Source: Selaginella moellendorffii
Lineage: Eukaryota > Streptophyta > Lycopodiopsida > Selaginellales > Selaginellaceae
NCBI RefSeq assembly: GCF_000143415.4
Contig: NW_003314275.1
Span: 1,623,999 to 1,687,998 of the forward strand
DNA: 64,000 nucleotides
Direction: 5' to 3'
The stretch's first letter is position 1. The number at the start of each line of letters is the position of its first letter. The notes under the pieces were generated by a model that saw only the letters and a list, made by a program, of their open reading frames with translations, had not been told where the DNA came from and did not search any database. This document shows positions 45,951-57,122 of this stretch, in pieces. Both the position numbers and the translations under genes were made by a program.

Positions 45951-46373
45951 TGATTCCTAGTAAATTTGAAGCTCTACATCTGATATATGGAGTTTTAGTA
46001 ACTTCTTGGCTATGGTAGCGTTGGATCTTGCTGCGCTGCAAAATCATATACATATGCGCCAATTATTTCTTATTTTTCGGTAAATTACGCAGATTTTTCT
46101 GTGCAGACTTTGGAACCTATATATGATTATGCTACTGCTCGAATGTGCTTGGCCCTCTGGAGAGGAAAGCTATGGCCGCTCAATGAGAAAACGAGGTTTT
46201 TGCTCCACTCACAACAAAACGGTCACAGTGGCTGGTCAACGTTTGGTGAACGTTGTGGAATATTCGAACGATGATCATGTAAAGGTAAAAGGTAAAAACC
46301 GTTGACGGGGCAAACTTGCGACAGAAGCTTCAAGCTTGCCCTAAAAGGGTAAAAGGCTGGAAAATTTTAGAAA

Positions 46374-48498
46374 ATGCCGGGCAATGGGCTCCGTGATGCC
46401 GCGGCGGGAGGAATTCTCGCTTGCCAGGGAGTGCAATGCAACTGCAGCCAGAGCGATGGCCTCGAGATCCTCTTCCGCGAGATCCTCAGCCTCCACAGCT
46501 ACTGGAGCAGCTTCTTCGGTGCCGAGCTCGACGCTCCGCGGGTAAGGGTTTTTCTCCCCCAGCTGGTTGGAGCCGTGGATTCGGCAGCGCGGCTGGTCCG
46601 GAGCTACTCCAGCGGGCTATGGCTGCTCTCGTCGCTGCGCAAGCTTGAGAATCGAGATGGGTTCTTGCACGCCGCGGAGATTGTGTGGAGGTATGTGGAA
46701 ATCGTGCAGCGGCAGCNNNNNNNNNNNNNNNNNNNNNNNNNNNNNNNNNNNNNNNNNNNNNNNNNNNNNNNNNNNNNNNNNNNNNNNNNNNNNNNNNNNN
46801 NNNNNNNNNNNNNNNNTGCTGGAAGAGGCGGCTGGCACCGATAGAATGGAACTTAAGTTCAAGGTGGAGGCCGAGAGAAGCTCGCGCATAAAGCTGTTTG
46901 TTCAAGGGGGGAGGAAGATCATGCTCGACGCTCTCTCGCAGAAGCTGGATTCCACCGAGAGAATCTATTTCATCGATCCAAGGTCGCTGCTCTTGAGTGG
47001 AATCGTGTTGGGTGACGCGAATTCTCTCGTGCAAAAAGGAAACTGGCTGGGACAAGCAGTGGCAGTGAAGAAGTGTGGCGATGGTTTTCGCTACTGCAGA
47101 GAGGCCGGGGTCTTCCAGCACTTCCAGCCGTCCCACCCGAACGTGATACAAGTCTTGGGAGAGTCCGAGGTTCCGGAAACAAAGGAGAAACTCCTCGTCA
47201 TGGAGGAGAAGAACAGCGATCTAAAGAGATACTTTCACTCTTCCGGCCCGATCACGCAACTTCAAGCGGTGGACTTTCTGATCCAGATCGCTGGTGCGAT
47301 GGTTTACCTGCACGGCAAAGGCGTTTGCTACCGAGACCTCAAGCTCGAGAACATCATGATCGACGTCCAGTATCTGGAGCTCACTTTGGCGGACTTTGGC
47401 CACTCAAAGCCACGCTTTGATCCTCTGGGAGACAACACTTGTCCCGTTGGAACTGTCAGCTACATGGCCCCGGAAGTTCTCGCTGGGATAACCTCCGGAC
47501 AGGATCCCGGCTATGGCTTCAGCGTGGACGTCTTCAGCTTTGGGATCGCTTGCTCCGAGATTGTGTCTGGACAGCCTCTGGAGCTGACGGTCCCTCTAAC
47601 AAGGGAGGAACGAATCGAGCGATTGCGGCGCGGAGAGAGACCTTCGCTTCCAGAGTCTTGCCACCAGAAGCTCAAGAAGCTCATCACGCAGTGCTGGGAT
47701 TTTTCGCCGAAGAACCGACCGACTTTCGAGGTGATCTACGAGAAACTCTGGGAGATCAAAGAAGAGCTCTTGGCTGGAAGCCCCGCTAGCACGGACCCGG
47801 GAGAAGCTGCGCCGGCCTCTGAGATCCAAGCCGCTGGGATCCAAAACCTGGCAATCACTGGAGCAAACACGGTGGGAAGCAAATCGACAGCAACTTGGCA
47901 GTACGTGAACGACACGAGCTTCTGCGTGGTTGGGTGGCAAAGATACAGAGATCTAGAGTCCGAGGAGCCCCAGCTATCCTGGAAAGTCTCGCTCACATCA
48001 GGGACTTCGAGCGATTACACCATCACTCCCGACGATCTCGACCGGCACGTTGGCGTGATTTGCTTGCCGCTGGCTCTGGTCGATGGGAAGATCGTGCCAA
48101 GGCAACAGGCTCGCTTCACTCACGGAGCTCTCGTCTCGCAAGATCCGGCGATGGCGAGGGAGATGGAGAGGCACTTGAGGAAGGAACACGTTGCTTTCGA
48201 CATCACCGTCGACCGCCGGAAGATCAAGCTCAACCTCTGCCACACCGACTACCATCTCGTGTGGCATATGGGAAGCACCAAGAACTTCCGCGGCCAGTTT
48301 GTTCGTGGAGACGTGAGCGTCGAGGTGGTGGGCGATTGCTCCATGGTGATCTCCAAGGCCAGCCAGAGCCAGAGAAGCACGATCGACTTCAAGGATTCTT
48401 ACAGGAGGAACTTAGCAGTGCTTCTGATTCGCCATTTTTTGGAATCCAGTCCTTCCCAAAATGGATTGGACCACATTCCAACCCGGAATACTTGGTAG
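46374..48498 (+). CDS. MLKL-like protein kinase with AIR9-type tail (paralogue A), interrupted by an assembly gap
   Basis: The N-terminal helical region (CQGVQCNCSQSDGLEILFREILSLHSYWSSFF..., to about 46716) runs into 100 N. After the gap the frame differs, which the arbitrary gap length explains. The kinase domain spans about 46990-47760: no GxGxxG loop (GIVLGDANSLVQKGNWLG), Lys in QAVAVKK, catalytic loop YRDLKLEN (His to Tyr), ADFGHSK, MAPEV, CWDFSPKNRPTF. After it comes an Ig-like segment resembling the A9 repeats of AIR9 (TWQYVNDTSFCVVGWQRY, YTITPDDLDRHVGVICLPL, about 47880-48120). A PH-like end follows (HVAFDITVDRRKIKLNLC, NFRGQF, IDFKDSYRRNLAVLLIRHF). Paralogue B lies at 58.9-61.1 kb. 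Kinase activity of A is uncertain. Confidence 0.85.
46717..46816. other. Assembly gap (100 N)
   Basis: Exactly 100 N, the usual placeholder for a gap of unknown size, inside the helical region of kinase A. Confidence 0.99.
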
Positions 48499-48625
48499 GA
48501 TAGAGACTATATCGATGTAAATGATCTTTATATTGGATGTAAAAATCAGGGAATGACAATGACAATAGAAAGAACAAAATGACAATAGAAAGATTTTGAC
48601 CAAAGCTCAGAGGAAAAGAATGAGA

Positions 48626-49862
48626 TTAATCGCCAGTGTTGGCTGCGTCCATCCTTGGCATCTCTTCAGCAACCTTGGCAACGAAAAAATTCGTTAGATA
48701 AGCGAGCAGGGATTAAAGCAACTCTTACCAGCTTCTGGAGGGTTTTGCGAGCGTCCATTCTAGCTTTGACCACCTCCGGATTCCAGGGGCAGTCAATCGC
48801 CAGCGAAAGAGTCGCGACCGCCCTGTCCATGAGGCAGCCGCTCCTATACCCGGTGGCTTTCATGGTCGCAAAGTTGACCATCCAATAGTCAGCGGCGACC
48901 CCCGTTGACGCGAGCGTCACCCTCGCCCTCTTTCGCCCCCGCGTCGCCGCCTGGAGTACCACCCGAGCATCTGGCTTGTCGAGCCGCGCCATCTCCATGC
49001 TGTTATCATTCGTGAAGAGCACCTTCACCTGGAAAAAAGAACCAAAATCAATGGCAACGCAAAATACAAGTCAACCACGTTGACCAGCAGGAGAAAAAGA
49101 GGACCTCGTCTTGCTGGATGGTGGTCTCCTCGCCCTCCTTGAGAACAATCTTGATCTCACGGCGATATCCAGTCATCAGGTTGACCTGCTCCATCCTCTC
49201 CAGGTCAATCTTGTATGGCACGCCGTTTGGATACTTGGCAGAGGTGAAGGCAGCCTCCAGCTGATCATCGGCCTCACCGCCTTGTTTCTTGCCACCAGCG
49301 CGCTTGCTACTCTCGAGCTTGGACTTTGCGAGCTTGATTCTGAGAGCAATGTCCGGTTCATACTGGACCCATTTCTTATGATTGTCGAGCCACCACACCC
49401 CCGGCTTGGTTGGATACGCGCGGCTCTTATTACTCTCTAGCACCTTCACCTGGGAAAAGAAACAAAAAACCAAAAACCAAAAAGTCAGCGGCACAGCAAA
49501 AAAAAGTCAACTCAAACGAGGACCTCGTCTGGCTTGATGGTGGTCTGCTCGCCTTCCTTGAGAACAATCTTGATCTCGCGGCGGTACCCAGACCTCACGT
49601 TGACCTGGTGCATTCTCTCGAGGTCGATCTTGTATGGCATGCCGTTCGGATACTTGGTGGAGTTGTGGAACCCGATCTCCACATCCTTGGCCTCGCCACC
49701 TTGTTTCTTACCATCGGCGGGATTGCTACTGCTACTATCGAGCTTGGACTTCGCGAGCTTGATGCTGAGAGCGATGTCCGGTGGATACTGGACCCATTGA
49801 TCATCCTCCCGCCACCACACCCCCGGCTCCGTGGGATCGGCGCACTCCTTGGTGATACACAT
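48626..49862 (-). CDS. Tandem WWE-domain protein
   Basis: Four exons (49862-49524, 49449-49105, 49028-48729, 48673-48626), all phase 0. Exons 1 and 2 each encode one WWE domain: GVWWREDDQWVQYPPDIAL...YPNGMPYKIDLERMHQVN...GYRREIKIVLKEG, then a near copy GVWWLDNHKKWVQYEPDIAL...YPNGVPYKIDLERMEQVN. Exon 3 starts with the same VKVL as exon 2 but continues as a different, possibly WWE-derived, segment (YWMVNFATMKATGYRSG). Exon 4 ends AANTGD. WWE folds bind ADP-ribose units of poly-ADP-ribose in other eukaryotes, so a role in ADP-ribose or ubiquitin signalling is possible. No RING or PARP domain is present. The stop is 128 bp from the stop of kinase A (convergent). Confidence 0.85.
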
Positions 49863-49984
49863 GTTGCCCTACACAAAGCTTCGCCAACTTTTTCTTTTAA
49901 ACTTCTATGGCCCCCAAAAGCGGTCGATTCTTGCGGAGAAATCTTTAGCTCGCGCCATTAAAAGCATCAACGCCCACATTGGGT

Positions 49985-50700
49985 TTAAGATAAGCTTTTT
50001 ATCCATGGCATTGCCGTGGCGAAGAAGTCGCGGAGTTTGTCCGGGGATGGCAGCGACGAGCGCACCAGCGGGTGCTCCCGGATCGCGTCGAGGAGGGCGA
50101 GGAATCGCGGGCAGGCGTCGCGCGATGGCAGCCTCAGGCCCCCGACCTCGACGAGCGATTTGGAGCAGAGCGCGGTGGAGACGAGGACAATGTCAACGAG
50201 CCCGAGCTTCGCGCCACCGAAATAGGGCGCGCGATTGCTCTTGCGCAGCTCCTCCTCGAGAATGCCGCAGCTGGCGAGGAAATCTTCCTGCCCGGTGGCC
50301 CGGAACACCACATTCGCCGATTCTGCAAAGATCTAGAGCAAACGAATTGCGAGAAGAGGGTAAAATCGATCAACCGTACCTTCCTCTCCACGAAATCTGC
50401 CCAGAATCGCTCCTGCGCTCGAGCGTATGGATCCCTGGGAAGAATCTCATCGCCGTGATCGCGCCACTGCTCGTCGATGTACTCTATTATGACGCTGGAT
50501 TCCGCGATTGGCCTGCCGTTGTGGATCAGCACTGGGACTTTCTTGTGCACGGGATTGGATCGAAGCAGCAGCTCGCCCTTGCTCCTCACGTCCTGCTCGA
50601 CGCGCTCGTAGGGGATCGACTTGAGTTCCAGCGCCAGCATCGCGCGCATGGAGTAGGGGCTGGACCACACACACAGCAGCTTCACGCTCTCATCCGCCAT
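49985..50700 (-). CDS. Tau-class glutathione S-transferase (second copy)
   Basis: Two exons (50700-50380 and 50332-49985), 222 aa. N-domain: VKLLCVWSSPYSMRAMLALELK with the catalytic Ser in SSPY, VHKKVPVLIHNGRPIAESSVIIEYIDE. C-domain: IFAESANVVF..., GAKLGLVDIVLVS. Exon 1 has exactly 107 codons as in the GST at 11.4 kb and the intron splits the same junction (K/IFA), so the two are paralogues. Complete and probably active as a cytosolic detoxification enzyme. Confidence 0.95.
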
Positions 50701-50775
50701 AGCCAGGAACTCAAAACCCTAGAAAAGAATTTTAAATTTTTAAAACGTTTGTGCGCGAAAGTCAAGCCTCGCAAG

Positions 50776-51482
50776 TCACGCCTGCGTTGTCACTAAGTGA
50801 AGATTGGATTGAGATTCCGAGACGTCCGCTGGAGGAGCGCTGGGTTCGTGCCCTCGAGAAGCTCTCCTGGTGGATTCACGGTTCTCCAAAATCAAAACCA
50901 TGAAAAGCTCTCGCAGGGCGAGCAAAGTCGATAGAGCAAATGCAGCGAAGCTTACGAATCCAATCGCCACTCCAGCAGTCACGGTGGATCCGGTCGAGAG
51001 TTTCTCACCGAGAAGTGCATACACGACATCGTCAACCAGTTTGACACCCACGGTAGCAGCGGAAGAACTGGCTATCAGTAAATATGCTAGAATCTGTGAG
51101 AACGAGGCTCTTATCAATCGAAGCCTTATCTGGCAAATCAAAGCTCACACCTGATCAAGAGTGAAGATGATACTGGCAGTGACAACGCTGGGCTTCTTTC
51201 CTCTTGCCAAGATCAACCATACCAGGCTTCCAATTGCATACACACAAGCTACGACATTCATAGTCCCAGCAAACCTACAAAACAAATGGTGAGACTAAAT
51301 TTGATCATGGTCTTATACCTGGTTCCTTCTCCAAGTGCAAGAGTGTCTTGTTCAGAGTAATATTTTAGCTTGTCACCAAATATGAGGCCGAAGGCAAGGG
51401 CCGTAACAATAACTTGGATTGATCTGAGAATAAAGGGACTCGCGCTTGAACAATCGAGAGGAGCATCTCCATTGCTTGACAT
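50776..51482 (-). CDS. CASP-like membrane protein (DUF588)
   Basis: Three exons (51482-51319, 51274-51151, 51093-50776). Four membrane segments: ILRSIQVIVTALAFGLIFG, MNVVACVYAIGSLVWLILARG, ILAYLLIASSSAATVGVKLV, and VAIGFVSFAAFALSTLLALRELFMVL. This is the MARVEL-like CASP/CASPL fold that scaffolds plasma-membrane domains. The C-tail is Ser/Arg-rich (ESTRRASRGHEPSAPP). I chose MSSNGD at 51482 as start; an ATG 6 codons upstream is also in frame. A broken copy of the last exon lies at 52.6 kb. Confidence 0.9.
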
Positions 51483-52170
51483 CTCCTCGCAAGAAAACAC
51501 GCAGGCCAGCCAGAGTTAAATACAAATCAGTCTCAATTATTAGATATACATTTAAGATACCAAGAATCTTTTACGGCAGCATTCCTTTTGGAGGATCCAA
51601 CGAGAAAGGTTTCTTTTCAATGGCCTTTATAGGCATGTCCCACCCGATCGTTCAGTTGCAAACTAAATGTCTTAAGGAACATTAACTTTATACAGGAAGT
51701 TAAAAAGTATCATAATGAGTATGGATATAGTTTTGGAATCACAAACTAAGGTTTAGTCAAGGAAAGGTATTTTTAAATATCTCTATTTTGCAAGTTATGA
51801 GAAAACTAGCCTAAATTAAATATTTCTATATTTTAATGGTTTTATAGTTTTGTTTTGTAACATTTACAACAAAAACATACTTAGTATCTACAACAAGAAA
51901 AAAAAAGAGGCACAAGTATGTTATATTCAATTTAATTCTTAACTGTTTTTTTTAAAAAAAAATTTGTATCTATTTTTCAGTATTGACTTTTGGGTGGTTT
52001 AAGTTATCTTGGAAAAAAAATATAAAGGAATATTCTATTGGGACTGTAGTGCCTTTCTATCTAGAAGCATCGCCAAGAAGAGCATGCCATCAAGAAAACA
52101 AGGAGCGAGGACCAAGAGCCTTCTAAGTCCTATAATGGTGAGGATTAAGGTGGGCAGCTCTAGTGCTCGT
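51483..52170. other. AT-rich spacer, no gene
   Basis: AT-rich sequence upstream of the CASP-like gene. The stretch around 51540-51600 (AGATACCAAGAATCTTTTACGGCAGCATTCC) weakly resembles 52930-52965 upstream of MGST3. No coding signal. Confidence 0.5.
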
Positions 52171-52189
52171 CCAAGGAGATCAAAGCCCA

Positions 52190-52395
52190 ATGTTGAATGG
52201 CTCACACTAGATGTTCATGCACTCGCTCATTTCGAGCTGCTTGGTCTTCTTTGGAGGTGGTCTTCTTTGTGGATTTTGGTGCCGCTCTGGATTGTTTTGT
52301 CCCGCTCATCTGGGATGCAGTAGAACGATGCTCGTCACTAAAGTCAAGGAACTGCGCCAGTCGTCTCAGTTTACTAGTGCCCAGATGGAATCCCT
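52190..52395 (+). repeat. Decayed copy of the foldback element found at 61.8 kb
   Basis: Shares GGCTCACAC...CTCGTTTCGAGCTGCTTG-type sequence, TCTTCTTTGG and GTCTTTGTGGATTT with the interior of the 61753-62170 element. It also carries its terminal blocks (CTGGGATGCAG, ACGATGC, AAAGTC, GGAACTGCG) and ends with CCAGATGGAATCC like the right end of that element. The internal order is permuted relative to the 61.8 kb copy. Confidence 0.5.
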
Positions 52396-52617
52396 AGTTA
52401 ACTCTTTGGATACTCTTAAATTACACTCACTCAAGTAATAATACATGTTTTTGGAGGGTCTCCCTAACACTCATGAATGAAGCTCTCAAATCCTTGGCAG
52501 GAGCTGCATGTGATGAAAGCAAGAATAAAAGAGGAAAATCTCTTGAATCTCAAGTAATTAGAACGAAGTATCTTGCTTGCTTTTGCAATACGTGTTTGTC
52601 CAACAAACAGCCTTCTC

Positions 52618-52750
52618 GAGAGCTTCGTGCTCTCGAGAAGCTGTGTGGTGGATTCACGGTTCTATCAAAACCATGAAGAGCTCTCGCAGGGCGAGCAAAG
52701 ACGGCAGAACAAAAGCAGAGAAGCTTATTAATCCAATCTTGGTCGAGTCT
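52618..52750 (-). pseudogene. Fragment of the CASP-like gene (last exon)
   Basis: About 130 bp matching 50855-50975: TGGTGGATTCACGGTTCT, AAAACCATGAA-AGCTCTCGCAGGGCGAGCAAAG and GAAGCTTA-AATCCAATC are shared with small differences and one internal deletion. The rest of the gene is missing, so this is a non-functional duplicate in the same orientation. Confidence 0.75.
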
Positions 52751-52984
52751 CACCCAAGAATCCCAATGTCCAAATCTAGAGTATTCTTTCCTCTATTCCG
52801 CTGGAAGTGTACCAGTGATCATGTTTTGACCAAGGTTCCTGCAAGTCCATGCATGTAAGCAAGAACAGCGCTAGACTTATCTAATGGAACACTAATACCT
52901 ATGAGGCTTATGTTAAGTCACAATAATATAAAATCTAGAAACTATTTAGGGCAGCATTTCTTTGGCGTAGAAAGCGAGAAGACA

Positions 52985-53668
52985 ATGGCGACTGTGGAGC
53001 TGAGCAGCAGCTATGGATTTGTGGTGTTGATCGTTGTGGCAAAGTTTGTTCTCAACGTGTGGATGATGTTGCAGGTCGGCAAGGCACGGAAGCGGTGAGT
53101 AATTGAGTGGATTTGGGGCTCGCCCATGGTTTTCTACTTGTTTTGCTTGATTTCTCTTTGTTTCCAGCTACAAGGTGCCTTACCCAACTCTGTATGCTCT
53201 TGAGAGCGAGAACAAGGAGGCCAAGCTGTTCAATTGTGTCCAGGTTTTCCTCTGCTCTTCCTGGTGTAACATTTCTTCTTGATTGAATCGTTTTTTCTGC
53301 TTCATTTGCACAGAGGGGTCACCAAAACACTCTGGAACTCATGCCACTCTTTCTCACTCTGCTCCTCCTTGGAGGTCTTAAGGTAGTGATGGAACTTTGT
53401 AGGTCCAATCTAACATTTTGCTTTTCCATGGATGTAGTACCCGATTGTGGCAGCACTGTTTGGAGCTTTGTACATTGTGACTCGCTACTTTTATTTCACG
53501 GGCTACTCTACCGGCATTCCAGACAACAGGCTATCCATTGGGTATTCTTCCGATTTATCAATCTTGGACGATTTTTGGATGTTTGATTCGTGCAGGAAGT
53601 TTTCTTTCATTGGCCTGCTGGGACTTCTAGTGTGCACCTTTTTGTTTGGTATAGGATTACTCTTTTAG
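52985..53668 (+). CDS. Microsomal glutathione S-transferase 3 (MAPEG family)
   Basis: Membrane enzyme of ER or envelope with glutathione transferase and peroxidase activity in relatives. Five small exons (52985-53094, 53168-53243, 53314-53382, 53438-53541, 53596-53668), about 143 aa. Motifs: YGFVVLIVVAKFVLNVWMMLQVGKARKR (TM1), YKVPYPTLYALESENKEAKLFNCVQRGHQNTLE (family signature RGHQNTLE), MPLFLTLLLLGGLKYPIVAALFGALYIVTRYFYFTGYSTG (TM2-3), and KFSFIGLLGLLVCTFLFGIGLLF (TM4). Complete. Confidence 0.95.
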
Positions 53669-54555
53669 AAGTTTTTGCTCGCAAAATACATGGAGTGTTT
53701 TGATCGTTCTCAAATTATAAATGAAAATATAAAGGAAATATAACTACTAATGAGAGAGAGTGTGTGTTTCAAATAGGCTTGTTATTGCTAGTGTTATTGT
53801 TAATTATTACTGGTCAAGTGAGATCTGTTTCAGTAGTTGATTATGGCAATTCTCCATTGTGCTGAGGATAAGATACAAATAATTAAATTATTAAAGAACA
53901 TTAATAACTAAACTTCCACTATCATTGATAACCATCCATTAATTGTTTTGAATAAAAATATACATTATATATATCTAATTAAAAGTTATTTCAATTTTTT
54001 GTTGTATCTCTTTTACCACTATAGTAATAATTCTTCATTTATAAAAACCACTATATTGACCATTTCTCCAGTTATTGCTTTTTGACAAGGTTTATTAAAA
54101 ATAGAAGCTATAATTTATAGCAGCTAAAAATTTTAAAAATCTTATAAACCATACTAGATTGCTCAAGGGGTAAAATACCACAAAATTAAATTTACCTTAA
54201 TATAAAAATATCAACATTAGTTGTATTCAATAATTTTACTCAAATAAGTAACTATTTAATTCACAAACTTCTATTAATTCCATTTATTGTTTGGAGTGTG
54301 GGTGGCGTTCAGCTCCGCCACACTAGTGTAAGAACTAGAGCAACTTAGGCACAAATACATGAGTTCAGTTTTTCTTTTTTGTTTTATCCCTCTGGTATTC
54401 ACTTTAGCTTTGTGTTTAGTTTTGCTGTAAGCTGTGGCAACAAAGAGTGAGCTCACCCATGACAATCCAGCTGCTGCAATCTACTCTTCTCTCCAACCTG
54501 CCAATGAGTGCCCACTCTTCTATTGGTAGAGAGTGAACTATTAACAAAAAATTTC
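53669..54555. other. AT-rich intergenic region
   Basis: Very AT-rich, stops in all frames. No gene or RNA recognised. Confidence 0.6.
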
Positions 54556-55090
54556 CCAAAGAGTTTTGTGGAAGTTCAACTGCCTTACCCAACTATACAT
54601 CTTTCTAGATAGGCTTGCTAGCCATAACCCACAACACACCTGAAGGAGCAGCTGAATTGCACCGTGAGTGAGATCTTACTTGATTCTCTCTTAGGACATT
54701 TATAACACCACATGCCATGGTTTGAATTAAGATTTACCATGTACAATACTTTGCCACCTTGACAGCTGTTGAAAGTGCTATTATAACATTAGACACAGGG
54801 ACAACATAAAGTTTGCTTATATAATGTCATTATGTGGTGGCAATTGGATAGCAACATTTAAAGAATAATTTAGAATAAAAATTGAGTTTTTGGTACTTTA
54901 GATTGCCATAGCACAATAGTCAAATTCTTAAACCCATAAATACTTATAATCCACTTTTCTCTCCAGCCCACTAATTGCCACCCATGCTTTAGCACACTTC
55001 CATTAGCAGAAAGTGAACATCAACAAGAAATTTCTAAACATTATGTCAACCGACCCTCCCTATTAGCAGCAGAGATAGATAGACTCACTA
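54486..55090. repeat. Degenerate direct repeat of about 110 bp
   Basis: 54486-54600 and 54950-55070 share TTCTCTCCA-CC, AAT-G-GCCCA, TTCCATTAG-like, AGTGAAC, AACAA-AAATTTC and a GTTCAACTG/GTCAACCG block. This looks like an old tandem duplication that includes the MGST3-like remnant. Confidence 0.4.
54556..54680 (+). pseudogene. Decayed MGST3 exon fragment
   Basis: 54570-54600 reads VQLPYPTIHLSR then stop, against YKVPYPTLYALES in intact MGST3 exon 2. Further on, AAGGAG-CAGCTGAATTGCACCG resembles the end of that exon (AAGGAGGCCAAGCTGTTCAATTGTGTCC). An even more decayed parallel copy seems to lie at about 54955-55090. Confidence 0.45.
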
Positions 55091-55213
55091 GTTTATTAGT
55101 CCTAAAGTTAAAGGTTTGATGCATAGAGAATATACTTAAAAATATAGACCGTTGATCTGCTTACGACCGTTTGATTGAAGCTCACTTTTTAGGGCTTTGG
55201 GAAACAGGAGCTC

Positions 55214-56993
<1,780 letters not shown>

Positions 56994-57122
56994 AGTCGCG
57001 ACCAAGAATTTTGTATGCTAAGAAACCAAAGTTTTAATAAACTTTCTCTTCATTTCCGAAGAAAGTTTGTGTAGTATCAATGGTGGGTTAGAAAGAATGT
57101 ATGGCAAATAAATCAGTGTGTG

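Noticed and set aside
46486-47151. - strand open frame across the N gap
   Set aside because: It runs through N and overlaps the kinase gene; no domain.
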